A DNA stretch of 50,432 bases from an uncultured Prevotellaceae bacterium. Lineage in GTDB: Bacteria > Bacteroidota > Bacteroidia > Bacteroidales > Bacteroidaceae. Positions 41,625-49,819 of the stretch are shown here, piece after piece; the stretch's first letter is position 1; each line of letters opens with the position of its first letter. A program made the translations under genes and the position numbers. The notes below the pieces were generated by a model. That model was not told where the DNA came from and did no database searches. It saw nothing but the letters and a program-made list of their open reading frames with translations. Where the stretch lies: NCBI GenBank assembly GCA_946406555.1, contig CAMJLB010000003.1, positions 1 through 50,432 on the forward strand, given 5' to 3'.

Positions 41625-44230
41625 CGCTTGCTGCGGCTAATCATTGTTTTCAGTTTCTCGTTCAGTCGCTTCGCGGCCATCAGGGCATCTATGCTCACGT
41701 GCATGCGATATTGCCAGTGATTGAAGGCATCGCCAGGTGTGTTGATGCGCTCCTGTCGTGGCGATTTCTCGCGCAGTTCGCCGTCAAGAGCCAGCCAGTC
41801 TTGCAGCGGAAGAATGCAAACCATCGATGGTGCGTAGAGATGGCGTGCCACAATCTCTTCGGCCAGTGTCGTAGACAGCTGCTCGGGTGCCTGCCCTTGT
41901 TTCTGGAGCATGGTTGTATAGTAGCGTTGGGTGCGCTCGGGCCATTCCTGCCACCACAGCCGCAGCGTGGGCATGTCGTGGGTCGATGTGGTGGCCACGC
42001 TTCTCACGGGGTAGGCATCGATATGCGCAAACTCGAAGCCGTCTTGCTTGGGCATGCGTTGCACTTCGAGTGTCAACATGCGCAGGGCATCGAGCACGCC
42101 AGCCACACAGGACGACTGATGGCCCAGGTCTTCTGCACATATCAGCATGCGTGTGTCATGGATCAGTTTGCTCAGCCGCTGGTAGCCGGTGGCTCCCCAC
42201 AGCGCTTCGTGCCTTTGGCCAAAGTAGTTGTTGTAGAGGTGCATGTAGGCTTCGCGCTCGTCGCTGCCGAGGGCCTTGAACACGGGCTCCTTGTAGGCGG
42301 TTATGCGTGGGTGGTAGGTGTTGGGCTGCCGTGGGTCTTCCACAAAAAGCACGTTGGCAATCAGCCGGCACAGACCGTCGCGAATCCAAAGGCTGTTCTC
42401 GTCGGTCTTGCCGTCGAAGAGTGCCCACACCTGCTTCTCGGTGGCCACACTGGGCGCAAGGTCGTATAGGCCGTATGGCTTGCTGATGAGGAAATTCTCG
42501 CGCACATACTGAGCATGATAGCCGAAGATTCGCTCCACGATGCGATCGTTGATGAAAGGCTTAGTGAGGAAGTCGCGGCGGAATGGCAGTTCGGCTTGCT
42601 CAATCTCGGCTACCGACAAGGGCAGCGACGGTACGAAGTGGCCCAGGACAGCCGAGTGCTGGCATGACGGTATCTCCCAGATGCGGAAAAAGCCCAGCAC
42701 ATGGTCGATACGGAGCGAGTCGAAGTATTGCTCCATCCATCTCATTCGGCGTGCGAACCACTGTTCGCATTCTTTGCCCCATTTGTAGATGGGAAATCCC
42801 CAGTTTTGGCCCTGCTCCTTGTCGTTGATTGGCGGCGTACCTGCCTGAGTGTCGTGGAAAAACAGTTGCGGGTGTTGCCATGTCTCGGCGCTCTGGGCGT
42901 TTACGCTGATGGGCAGGTCGCCTTTTAGCAGAATGCCCTTTGAGCGGGCGTAGTTGGCTGCACGCAGTAGTTGGCAGTGCAGCAGGTATTGGGTGAAAGC
43001 AATCTGCTTCCGTGCCTGCTCTTTGTTTGGGGCCTGTCGAGTTAGCCATTCGGCGTATGGCTCCAGCCATTCGCGATTTTTCCGGTGCCATTGCTGGTAT
43101 TCGTCGCAGGCAAGGGTCTCGCTGCCTTTCTGCTTGAACAGTAGTGTAATGTATTCGCTTTTCACGCGGTCTACTGCCTCGTAGTCGCTGTAGGCCATCG
43201 CATTTAGTTCGTTGCGCTGGCGATGGAAGCGTGCCATTAGTTTTTCGTCGTCGAGCTCTCCAGCCTGCTCTAAATCCAGATAGTGTGGGTGAAGGGCAAA
43301 GGCCGACACGATATTATAAGGGTGGCTGTCGTTCCAACTGTGTGTGCAGGTCGTATCGTTTACTGGCAGCAGCTGTATCACACGCATGCCAGTTTCCACC
43401 GCCCAGTCTACGAATCTGTATAGGTCGCCAAAGTCGCCCACGCCATACGACTGCTCGCTGCGGAGCGAGAACACGGGTATGCTTACGCCGGCAATGCGCC
43501 ATGGCTTCTCGCTGATGCGCAGCCCGTCGCCACAAAGCACTTGTACTTCGCCATCGTCCGTAGTGTGCATAACCATTCGGTTTTCACCCTCCTCCCATAA
43601 GAGCAGCTGGTGGGTGGAGCCATCTACCACCACAAACTTGTATTCCAGCGGTAACTGAAGTCCGTCGGCGTTGAGTGAAAGCATCCACTCTTTTTGTCCT
43701 GCATATTCCATGGGCAGATAGCGGGCAGGGCTCCACGAACCCAGTGCGGGGTGGTTGCCCACGACGGCCAGCTGTTGCCCCTCGAGCAACTGTGGTGCCG
43801 ACACGCGAAACACGATGGTCTTTCTGAACAGTGGCAGACGTAGCGGACGGGTCGACTCGTTGGTTGCGAAGCCCCTGGTGACGGCGAAGGCATTGGTATA
43901 TAAGTGTTGGGGTAGGGGAGTGTCTCGCCATAGGTCGTGCATCACGTAACTCTTCGAGGCATCGAAGGCGAAGGTGCGCGCCACCATGTTCCATTCGCGG
44001 CGCAGCTCCCGTCCGTCGTTGTCGGCCACTATATAATAATAGGTGAAAGCGCTGATGGGGCTCCGTCGCGATTCTACCACGGCAGTGTCGGCTGTCCAGT
44101 GCTCGCCATCGGTAGTCTGCATGGGCACCAGCACGGAACTTCCTGTTCCGTCGACGTTGTGATAGCGCAGTGCCACCACCAGTTGCTGACCCCATTCGGT
44201 GCGGTAGTTTATGGTAAATCTGAGTTTCAT
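41621..44230 (-). CDS. malQ: 4-alpha-glucanotransferase with two CBM20-like domains (DPE2-like)
   Basis: 869-aa protein with two N-terminal starch-binding-like domains (about 1-110 and 125-235; the second has VGNHPALGSWSPARYLPM) and a GH77 domain starting around SIPVFSLRSEQSYGVGDFGDL. The nucleophile is D509 in SLRIDHVLGFFR, and AEDLGHQ belongs to the active site. The architecture matches the plant DPE2-like form found in Bacteroidota, which shuttles glucosyl or maltosyl units between maltose and glucans. No signal peptide, hence cytoplasmic. Confidence 0.92.
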   Translation of the reverse strand: MKLRFTINYRTEWGQQLVVALRYHNVDGTGSSVLVPMQTTDGEHWTADTAVVESRRSPISAFTYYYIVADNDGRELRREWNMVARTFAFDASKSYVMHDLWRDTPLPQHLYTNAFAVTRGFATNESTRPLRLPLFRKTIVFRVSAPQLLEGQQLAVVGNHPALGSWSPARYLPMEYAGQKEWMLSLNADGLQLPLEYKFVVVDGSTHQLLLWEEGENRMVMHTTDDGEVQVLCGDGLRISEKPWRIAGVSIPVFSLRSEQSYGVGDFGDLYRFVDWAVETGMRVIQLLPVNDTTCTHSWNDSHPYNIVSAFALHPHYLDLEQAGELDDEKLMARFHRQRNELNAMAYSDYEAVDRVKSEYITLLFKQKGSETLACDEYQQWHRKNREWLEPYAEWLTRQAPNKEQARKQIAFTQYLLHCQLLRAANYARSKGILLKGDLPISVNAQSAETWQHPQLFFHDTQAGTPPINDKEQGQNWGFPIYKWGKECEQWFARRMRWMEQYFDSLRIDHVLGFFRIWEIPSCQHSAVLGHFVPSLPLSVAEIEQAELPFRRDFLTKPFINDRIVERIFGYHAQYVRENFLISKPYGLYDLAPSVATEKQVWALFDGKTDENSLWIRDGLCRLIANVLFVEDPRQPNTYHPRITAYKEPVFKALGSDEREAYMHLYNNYFGQRHEALWGATGYQRLSKLIHDTRMLICAEDLGHQSSCVAGVLDALRMLTLEVQRMPKQDGFEFAHIDAYPVRSVATTSTHDMPTLRLWWQEWPERTQRYYTTMLQKQGQAPEQLSTTLAEEIVARHLYAPSMVCILPLQDWLALDGELREKSPRQERINTPGDAFNHWQYRMHVSIDALMAAKRLNEKLKTMISRSKR

Positions 44231-44259
44231 ATTTCGAAGTCAATAAAGGTTTCTTTTTG

Positions 44260-44267
44260 CAAAGATA
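44260..44267 (-). promoter_or_regulatory. -7 element of malQ
   Basis: TATCTTTG on the minus strand, about 30 nt before the malQ ATG; no good -33 element seen. Confidence 0.65.
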
Positions 44268-44385
44268 GGAAATTGTTGGCAGTTTGTGCGCCGGATTTAG
44301 AAGATATGCCATTCATTTAACTTTATTTTGATGTTCATAATGCAAAAACTCATCGCTCGCTGTTCGCAAACTGCCAACTTTTCAC

Positions 44386-44393
44386 TAACTTTG
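44386..44393 (+). promoter_or_regulatory. -7 element of mltG
   Basis: TAACTTTG, 54 bp before the mltG ATG. The leader then contains a small GGGGC-TTT-GCCCC hairpin (44404-44416). Confidence 0.7.
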
Positions 44394-44447
44394 CACCCTG
44401 TTTTGGGGCTTTGCCCCATTTTAGCAATAACCTTTTAAAGCAAATAC

Positions 44448-45479
44448 ATGATGAAACGGTTCAATTCAAAAAAAATATATCTGCTACCAGCAGTTTTCTC
44501 TCTGCTGTGCATTCTCGGGCTGATATACTATTATTATTTCACAGGTTTCACTTCGGCTAAAGAGACCCAATACCTGTATATAGATGCCGACGATACGGCC
44601 GATTCCGTCTGCGGAAAGTTGCAGCCACTGGGCACCGAACGTGGCATGACGGCCCTGCGCACCCTGCTGCGCCATGTGGGCTATGCAGACCATGTGCGTA
44701 CCGGCCGCTATGCCATCGAACCAGACGATGGGGTCATCACCGTCTTCCGCCGTCTGAGGAACGGACAGCAGTCTCCCATGATGCTTACCATTCCCGAGTC
44801 GAGAACCATCGACCGTCTGGCCGCAACACTTTCGCGCAAGCTGATGCTCGATAGTGCTGTGATAGCAGCCACGCTTTCCGATAGCATGCAAGTGGCTTCT
44901 TTGGGCTATGACACCTGCACGGTGCTATGCATGTTTGTGCCCAATACCTACGAGGTCTACTGGAACATTGGCATAGAACAGTTGCTGCAACGCATGCAGA
45001 AGGAACACGATGCTTTTTGGAACTATGAGCGCATGCACAAGGCCGAGGCTATCGGGCTCACCCCCAACGAGGTTTGCACACTGGCTAGTATTATAGATGA
45101 GGAGACGGCTAATAACGCCGAGAAACCCATGATTGCGGGCATGTATTTGAACCGGCTGAAATGTGGCATGCCCCTGCAGGCCGACCCTACGGTGAAATAT
45201 GCCTTGAAGAACTTCGAACTGCGGCGCATCTATAAGAACATGCTGCTTACCTCAAGCCCTTACAACACCTATGCCCATGCCGGATTGCCCCCGGGACCTA
45301 TCAAGATTGCCAGTATCAAAGGGGTGGATGCCGTGCTCAACAGGGTGGATCACAACTATCTGTATATGTGTGCGAAAGAAGACTTTTCCGGCACCCATAA
45401 TTTTGCAGCAACGTACCAAGAGCATCTGGCCAATGCCGCGCGTTATGCCAAGGCCCTTAACCAGCGTGGCGTTCGCTGA
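44448..45479 (+). CDS. mltG: Endolytic murein transglycosylase MltG
   Basis: 343-aa MltG (YceG) with one N-terminal membrane segment (about 11-30), then a LysM-like part and the catalytic domain. The conserved blocks are LASIIDEET (around 213-220), PLQADPTVKYAL and the C-terminal SPYNTYAHAGLPPGPI. It cuts nascent glycan strands at the outer face of the inner membrane. The usual (E)(K/E)ET motif here reads DEET, with Asp217 at the position of the first Glu; E218 and E219 remain. Confidence 0.93.
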   Translation: MMKRFNSKKIYLLPAVFSLLCILGLIYYYYFTGFTSAKETQYLYIDADDTADSVCGKLQPLGTERGMTALRTLLRHVGYADHVRTGRYAIEPDDGVITVFRRLRNGQQSPMMLTIPESRTIDRLAATLSRKLMLDSAVIAATLSDSMQVASLGYDTCTVLCMFVPNTYEVYWNIGIEQLLQRMQKEHDAFWNYERMHKAEAIGLTPNEVCTLASIIDEETANNAEKPMIAGMYLNRLKCGMPLQADPTVKYALKNFELRRIYKNMLLTSSPYNTYAHAGLPPGPIKIASIKGVDAVLNRVDHNYLYMCAKEDFSGTHNFAATYQEHLANAARYAKALNQRGVR

Positions 45480-45545
45480 ATGGAAATGCTGCATGTCGCG
45501 ACAAGTTAGACGAATTATAAATTGTGCACAAATGACGCGAAAATT

Positions 45546-45577
45546 TTGTTGAATTGTTTTTTTATAGCTATCTTTGC
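45546..45577 (+). promoter_or_regulatory. Promoter of the rubrerythrin gene
   Basis: TTTG (45546-45549), 20-bp spacer, TATCTTTG (45570-45577), 43 bp before the ATG. Confidence 0.8.
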
Positions 45578-45620
45578 ACAAGTTTATTTCAATAACTAAA
45601 CAAAAAAGACATCACTGTTT

Positions 45621-46172
45621 ATGAAGAAAAAGTTTATTTGCGCCGTTTGTGGTTATATCTATGAAGGCGATGCAGCTCCCGAGAAGTGTCCTATCTGTAA
45701 GGCTCCTGCTTCCAAGTTCTCTGAGCTGAAGGAAGAGATGGCCTATGCCACAGAGCACAAGATTGGCGATGGCAAACCCGAAGGAGTGAGCGAAGAGATG
45801 ATTGAAGACCTGCGCTGCCATTTCAATGGCGAGTGCGGCGAGGTAGGCATGTATCTGGCCATGGCTCGTCAAGCCGACCGCGAGGGCTATCCTGAAATTG
45901 CAGAGGCCTTCAAGCGTTATGCCTTTGAAGAGGCCGATCATGCCAGTCGCTTTGCCGAGCTTCTTGGCGAGTGTGTATGGGATACGAAAACCAATCTGCA
46001 GAAGCGTGCTGCCGCCGAGGCTGGAGCCTGCGAAGATAAGTTCCGCATTGCCAAGAATGCCAAGGCTGCCGGATTCGATGCCATTCACGACACCGTGCAC
46101 GAAATGGCCAAAGACGAAGCCCGTCATGGTGCAGGGTTTGCCGGACTGTTGAAGCGCTACTTCGGCGAATAA
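45621..46172 (+). CDS. rbr: Reverse rubrerythrin (NADH peroxidase-type)
   Basis: 183-aa rubrerythrin with the domains in reverse order: rubredoxin first (C7xxC10 and C23xxC26), then the ferritin-like di-iron domain with Glu ligands in [17 protein letters not shown] and KDEARHG. It reduces hydrogen peroxide in the cytoplasm of anaerobes. Monocistronic between its own promoter and a strong terminator, and close to a second peroxide-defence pair. Confidence 0.95.
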   Translation: MKKKFICAVCGYIYEGDAAPEKCPICKAPASKFSELKEEMAYATEHKIGDGKPEGVSEEMIEDLRCHFNGECGEVGMYLAMARQADREGYPEIAEAFKRYAFEEADHASRFAELLGECVWDTKTNLQKRAAAEAGACEDKFRIAKNAKAAGFDAIHDTVHEMAKDEARHGAGFAGLLKRYFGE

Positions 46173-46241
46173 GTCTCATGAGTAGTTATTTCCTTCTCAC
46201 TTAATGCAGGCATCTATTGCGTCTTGTGAGATTTATGTTCT

Positions 46242-46288
46242 ACAACGCCCCCCGATATGCTTTTGCATACCGGGGGGCGTTGTGTTTT
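46242..46288 (+). terminator. Strong intrinsic terminator after the rubrerythrin gene
   Basis: ACAACGCCCCCCG (46242-46254) and CGGGGGGCGTTGT (46271-46283) form a 13-bp stem extended by TATGC/GCATA and followed by TTTT. Confidence 0.9.
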
Positions 46289-46294
46289 GCGGAG

Positions 46295-46741
46295 TTACGT
46301 CTTTGTCTTGAGCGATGCTATCATGGCATCGAGCTGTTGGGCCAGGCTGGTGTAGTCTTCCATCTTTAGTGGACAGGTGGCCAGCCGCTCGCCCATGCCA
46401 TGGGGTATCAGTTTATAGGCTTGCTCCTCCATGGTCTTCCCTTTATCGGTTAGACTCACTATCTGTTGTCGCTTGTCCGCCTTGCCTTTTTGCCGGACGA
46501 CGATGCCCGATTTTTCCATGCGCTGCAGCAGTGGTGTCACCGTGTTTGTCTCTAAAAACAGCCTATGGGCGATGTCGTTAACGGGCTGACCGTCTTTTTC
46601 CCACAACACCATCAATACCAGATATTGCGGATAGGTGATGCCCATCTGTGTCAGCATCGGGGTGTATGCCTGGGTAATCAGTCTCGCCGACGTATAGAGC
46701 CGGAAGCAAATCTGATTGTCGATTTGTAATTCTGCGTGCAT
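46295..46741 (-). CDS. OhrR-like MarR family regulator
   Basis: 148-aa MarR regulator with the OhrR N-terminal signature NQICFRLYTSARLI, in which C12 is at the position of the peroxide-sensing cysteine, and a second cysteine C123 that could form the disulfide of two-cysteine OhrR types. Winged helix around DIAHRLFLETNTVTPLLQRM with the wing at KADKRQQIVSLTDKG. It sits downstream of the peroxidase gene on the same strand (57 bp), so it probably controls its own operon through the paired palindromes at 47370-47417. Confidence 0.88.
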   Translation of the reverse strand: MHAELQIDNQICFRLYTSARLITQAYTPMLTQMGITYPQYLVLMVLWEKDGQPVNDIAHRLFLETNTVTPLLQRMEKSGIVVRQKGKADKRQQIVSLTDKGKTMEEQAYKLIPHGMGERLATCPLKMEDYTSLAQQLDAMIASLKTKT

Positions 46742-46798
46742 AGGTTATTACGTAGCTGCTCTGCTCTTTCGCGTCAAGAAATCGTCTCTATATGATGC

Positions 46799-47341
46799 TC
46801 ATAGCATGGCCTCAATGTCCTTCTCGAAGTCTTTTGGCTCAGTCGTTGGGGCATAGCGCTTGATGGTCTCGCCATCCTTCGAGATGAGGAACTTGGTGAA
46901 GTTCCAGAGAATGTCGCTGTCTTTTTCCACGCTGCTGCTGATTGTCTTGAGCAGTGTCTTGGTTGCCTTGGCTTTCAGTCCGTGGTATTCTTCTGTAGGT
47001 GCCTGCGACTTCAGATACTCGAAGATGGGTTCGGCAGCGGCGCCATTCACGTCGGTCTTCTTCATGATCTGGAATGTCACACCGTAGTTCAGCTGGCAGA
47101 ACTCCTCTATCTGTGCATCATTGCCAGGATCTTGCTCTTTGAACTGGTTGCAGGGAAATCCGATGATGACCAGTCCCTTGTCCTTATACTTCTGGTTCAG
47201 TTCTTCCAACCCTGCAAACTGAGGGGTGAATCCGCACTTGCTGGCTGTGTTGACTATCAGCAATACCTTACCTTGAAATTCTGAGAAGTCAATCTCTTTG
47301 CCTTTGCTCGTAAGAGCCTTGAAATCATAGATTTTTTGCAT
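46799..47341 (-). CDS. gpx: Glutathione peroxidase-like thiol peroxidase
   Basis: 180-aa GPx-family peroxidase. The active-site position is Cys (C36 in VNTASKCGFTPQF), not selenocysteine, and FPCNQFKEQDPG and WNFTKFLI supply the conserved Gln, Trp and second Cys, as in thioredoxin-dependent forms. Reduces organic hydroperoxides. First gene of the gpx-ohrR unit with a promoter 42 bp upstream. Confidence 0.95.
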   Translation of the reverse strand: MQKIYDFKALTSKGKEIDFSEFQGKVLLIVNTASKCGFTPQFAGLEELNQKYKDKGLVIIGFPCNQFKEQDPGNDAQIEEFCQLNYGVTFQIMKKTDVNGAAAEPIFEYLKSQAPTEEYHGLKAKATKTLLKTISSSVEKDSDILWNFTKFLISKDGETIKRYAPTTEPKDFEKDIEAML

Positions 47342-47369
47342 ACCTTAGTTAATTTAAAAAGTTATTTAT

Positions 47370-47381
47370 GTCGTTTGCGAT
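47370..47381. promoter_or_regulatory. Operator-like half-palindrome 1 for the gpx promoter
   Basis: GTCGTTTGCGAT, 10 of 12 bases like the reverse complement of the second site, just downstream of the -7 element and overlapping the predicted transcription start. Confidence 0.6.
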
Positions 47382-47382
47382 G

Positions 47383-47390
47383 CAAAGATA
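47383..47390 (-). promoter_or_regulatory. -7 element of the gpx-ohrR operon
   Basis: TATCTTTG on the minus strand; a TTG 19 bp upstream (within the second palindrome) can serve as -33 element. Confidence 0.78.
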
Positions 47391-47405
47391 CGGAGATTAT
47401 TTCAT

Positions 47406-47417
47406 ATCGCAAGCGAT
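47406..47417. promoter_or_regulatory. Operator-like palindrome 2 for the gpx promoter
   Basis: ATCGCAAGCGAT: ATCGC and GCGAT are perfect reverse complements around a 2-bp centre. It overlaps the -33 position of the gpx promoter, 36 bp from site 1. Confidence 0.65.
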
Positions 47418-47520
47418 TTGTTTTTAATTTTAATATTATTTAGTAATAGGTCGTGGACGATATTTCTGTGCCTGCTTCAGCAGAATGAGTTACTTTGAGA
47501 AGCATTGATGTATGGCTACA

Positions 47521-47554
47521 AAACAAAAGCGACGGGCTTCACAGCCAATCGCTT
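47521..47554 (-). terminator. Terminator of the second candidate sRNA
   Basis: On the minus strand AAGCGA/TCGCTT outer stem and GGCT/AGCC inner stem with GTGA loop, separated by a 2x2 internal loop, followed by TTTTGTTT. Confidence 0.7.
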
Positions 47555-47610
47555 CTATCTTCAATAGGTATTAGTTCTTTTAAGGTAAAAAGATTGTTTT
47601 CAGGATAACG
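47521..47610 (-). ncRNA. Second candidate small RNA
   Basis: A consensus promoter (TTTG, 20 bp, TACCTTTG) starts a minus-strand transcript of about 90 nt that ends at a terminator hairpin followed by TTTTGTTTT. There is no open frame and no gene immediately downstream on that strand. A small TCTTTT/AAAAGA hairpin lies in its middle. The size and layout match the candidate at 37229-37318. Confidence 0.55.
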
Positions 47611-47613
47611 CTG

Positions 47614-47645
47614 CAAAGGTAGTGAATTAATTTGTATCATGCAAA
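47614..47645 (-). promoter_or_regulatory. Orphan consensus promoter of the second candidate sRNA
   Basis: Minus strand: TTTG (47645-47642), 20-bp spacer, TACCTTTG (47621-47614), a full match to the consensus without a gene behind it. Confidence 0.75.
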
Positions 47646-47862
47646 CATTTATTCAATTATTTTTGATAAATTTTTTTGTGTGGGTGCACAATTTCTTGAT
47701 ATAGGTTTATTTCTTGATTAAAATAATTATTAAACCCACAATTGCATTTTTACTCATTTCTTAATTCAGACTCAGCTACTGTTTCATTGACGGTTGCGAC
47801 GAGGGCAGACTGGCAAAATCGCTTTGCCGAGGAGCATTGTTAGCCTGCAAGCATGCGTTTTG
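47646..47862. other. AT-rich non-coding stretch
   Basis: Beyond the second orphan promoter there is a very AT-rich block (about 47640-47760) and then a GC-richer part (47780-47862), possibly a decayed portion of the third composite element. No gene, hairpin or promoter can be supported in it. Confidence 0.5.
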
Positions 47863-47925
47863 CCGTTCTAGAATGGAAATTTGAAATGTCTTGATTATCG
47901 AAAAAACAAAATGCATGAATATGCA
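47863..47925 (+). repeat. Composite intergenic element, partial copy C
   Basis: Only the 3' box of the element is kept: GCCGTTCTA, AAATTT, GTCTTGATTATCGAAAAAA and the 14-bp palindrome, aligned without large gaps to 34360-34422. It points at ftcD, 170 bp downstream. The 22-bp array and the large palindromes are not recognisable here. Confidence 0.75.
47912..47925 (+). promoter_or_regulatory. Conserved 14-bp palindrome in copy C
   Basis: TGCATGAATATGCA, the most symmetrical of the three examples; about 100 bp upstream of the ftcD promoter. Confidence 0.5.
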
Positions 47926-48013
47926 AGTAGGACATAACTCTCCTGAAGGCAGCATAGAAAACCTGAAGGTACCGCAAACTATGCGCAACAGGCAAAATGA
48001 TTTTTGTTTTTGT

Positions 48014-48044
48014 TTTGCTGTTTGCAAATAAATGACTAAATTTG
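48014..48044 (+). promoter_or_regulatory. Promoter of the ftcD-hutU operon
   Basis: TTTG (48014-48017), 19-bp spacer, TAAATTTG (48037-48044), 50 bp before the ftcD ATG. Confidence 0.75.
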
Positions 48045-48094
48045 CAGCAAAATGCAGTGATAGAATTGCATCATAACCTAATAGAATACTATAA

Positions 48095-49819
48095 ATGACA
48101 AACGAAAAACGGATTATTGAGTGTGTGCCCAACTTCAGTGAAGGGCGCGACATGAGCATCGTGAAACAGATAACCGACGCTATAGAAAGCGTAGAAGGCG
48201 TGCTGCTGCTCAACGTAGACCCGGGTGAGGCTACCAATCGCACGGTGGTGACCTTTGTGGGCGAGCCGGAAGCGGTGGTCGAGGCTGCTTTCCGTGGTGC
48301 CAAAAAGGCAAGCGAGGTGATAGACATGCGTCGCCATCACGGGGCGCATCCCCGTATGGGCGCCACCGACGTGCTGCCACTGATTCCTGTAAGTGGCATC
48401 ACGCTTGAGGAGTGTGCGCAACTGGCAAGAAATCTGGCTGCGCGAATGGCCAGTGAGGCTGGCATTCCATGCTATGCCTACGAGGCATCGGCCTTCAGAC
48501 CTGAGAGAAAGAACCTTGCCGTGTGTCGCGCTGGGGAGTATGAGGCACTGCAGGAGAAACTGACCAATCCCGACAAGCAGCCCGACTATATGCCCATGGA
48601 AGGAGGTCTGACGGCCTCTATTCCCGAAAGCATCCTGCGCTGTGGCTGTACGGCAGTGGGAGCACGCGACTTCCTGATAGCCGTGAACTGGAACCTTAAT
48701 ACCACCTCGACACGACGTGCCAATGCCATCGCCTTCGACGTGAGAGAGAAGGGACGGCCTAAGCGCGAGGGCAATCCCATTACTGGCAAACCGGTGGTAG
48801 ACGAGAACGGGCACGCGGTGATGATTCCTGGTACGCTGAAGTGTACCAAGGCCATTGGATGGTATATCGACGAATACGGCATAGCCCAGGTGTCGATGAA
48901 CATGACCGACATCAACGTGACGCCGCTACATGTAGCATTCGATGAGGTGTGCCGTGCCGCACATGCCCGTGGCTTGCGCGTTACCGGTACCGAGATTGTG
49001 GGTCTGGTGCCCAAACGTGCACTGATCGAGGCGGGCAAGTATTTTCTGCGTAAGCAGAACCGTTCGACGGGCATACCTGAAGAAGACATCGTGAAAATAG
49101 CCGTCAAATCGATGGGCCTCGATGACTTGAAACCCTTTAATCCCCGCGAAAAAGTAATAGAATACCTGATGGAGGATGCTGCGGAGATGTCGGCCAAGCT
49201 GGTAGACACTACGGTGAAGGCATTTGCTCACGAGACCAGTCGGGAGAGTGCTGCACCTGGTGGTGGCACCATTGCTGCCTATATGGGGGCACTGGGTGCT
49301 GCGCTGGGCACTATGGTGGCCAATCTGTCGAGCCATAAAGCTGGTTGGGACGATCGCTGCCCCGAGTTCTCAGCCTGGGCCGACCGTGGCCAGGCACTGA
49401 TGGGCGAGTTGCTGGCGCTGGTCGATGAAGACACTGACGCATTCAACCGCATCATGACTGCCTTTGGCTTGCCCAAGAAGACCGAACACGAGAAGGCCTT
49501 GCGGGCAGAGGCGATAGAACAGGCTACCGTGCATGCCACAGAAGTGCCGTTGCGCACGATGAAGGCCAGCTACGAAGTGTTCAGCATTTGCCGCGCCATG
49601 GCTCAGGAGGGCAATCCTGCCAGTGTGAGCGATGCCGGTGTGGGCGCGCTGGCTGCTCGTGCCGCCGTATTGGGAGCTGGATTGAATGTGAAGATCAACG
49701 CTGCTCAACTGAAGGATCGTGCCAAGGCCGAGGTGCTCGTGGCCGAGGCCGAAACGATAATGGAAAATGCCAAGAGAGAGGAACAAGAAATCATGAATAT
49801 TGTAAACTTGAAACTATGA
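48095..49819 (+). CDS. ftcD: Formiminotransferase-cyclodeaminase
   Basis: 574-aa two-domain enzyme of histidine breakdown. The formiminotransferase half (about 1-330) shows ECVPNFSEGRD, HHGAHPRMGATDVLPLIP and GTEIVGLVPKRAL. The cyclodeaminase half (about 360-574) shows APGGGTIAAYMGALGAALG and ends with helices. It transfers the formimino group from formiminoglutamate to tetrahydrofolate and removes ammonia. Its TGA overlaps the hutU ATG (ATGA), so the two are translated together. A consensus promoter and repeat copy C lie upstream. Confidence 0.95.
   Translation: MTNEKRIIECVPNFSEGRDMSIVKQITDAIESVEGVLLLNVDPGEATNRTVVTFVGEPEAVVEAAFRGAKKASEVIDMRRHHGAHPRMGATDVLPLIPVSGITLEECAQLARNLAARMASEAGIPCYAYEASAFRPERKNLAVCRAGEYEALQEKLTNPDKQPDYMPMEGGLTASIPESILRCGCTAVGARDFLIAVNWNLNTTSTRRANAIAFDVREKGRPKREGNPITGKPVVDENGHAVMIPGTLKCTKAIGWYIDEYGIAQVSMNMTDINVTPLHVAFDEVCRAAHARGLRVTGTEIVGLVPKRALIEAGKYFLRKQNRSTGIPEEDIVKIAVKSMGLDDLKPFNPREKVIEYLMEDAAEMSAKLVDTTVKAFAHETSRESAAPGGGTIAAYMGALGAALGTMVANLSSHKAGWDDRCPEFSAWADRGQALMGELLALVDEDTDAFNRIMTAFGLPKKTEHEKALRAEAIEQATVHATEVPLRTMKASYEVFSICRAMAQEGNPASVSDAGVGALAARAAVLGAGLNVKINAAQLKDRAKAEVLVAEAETIMENAKREEQEIMNIVNLKL

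Noticed and set aside
44404..44416. GGGGC-TTT-GCCCC hairpin as terminator
   Set aside because: It lies in the mltG leader after its promoter and lacks a long T-run; kept only as a note for the leader.
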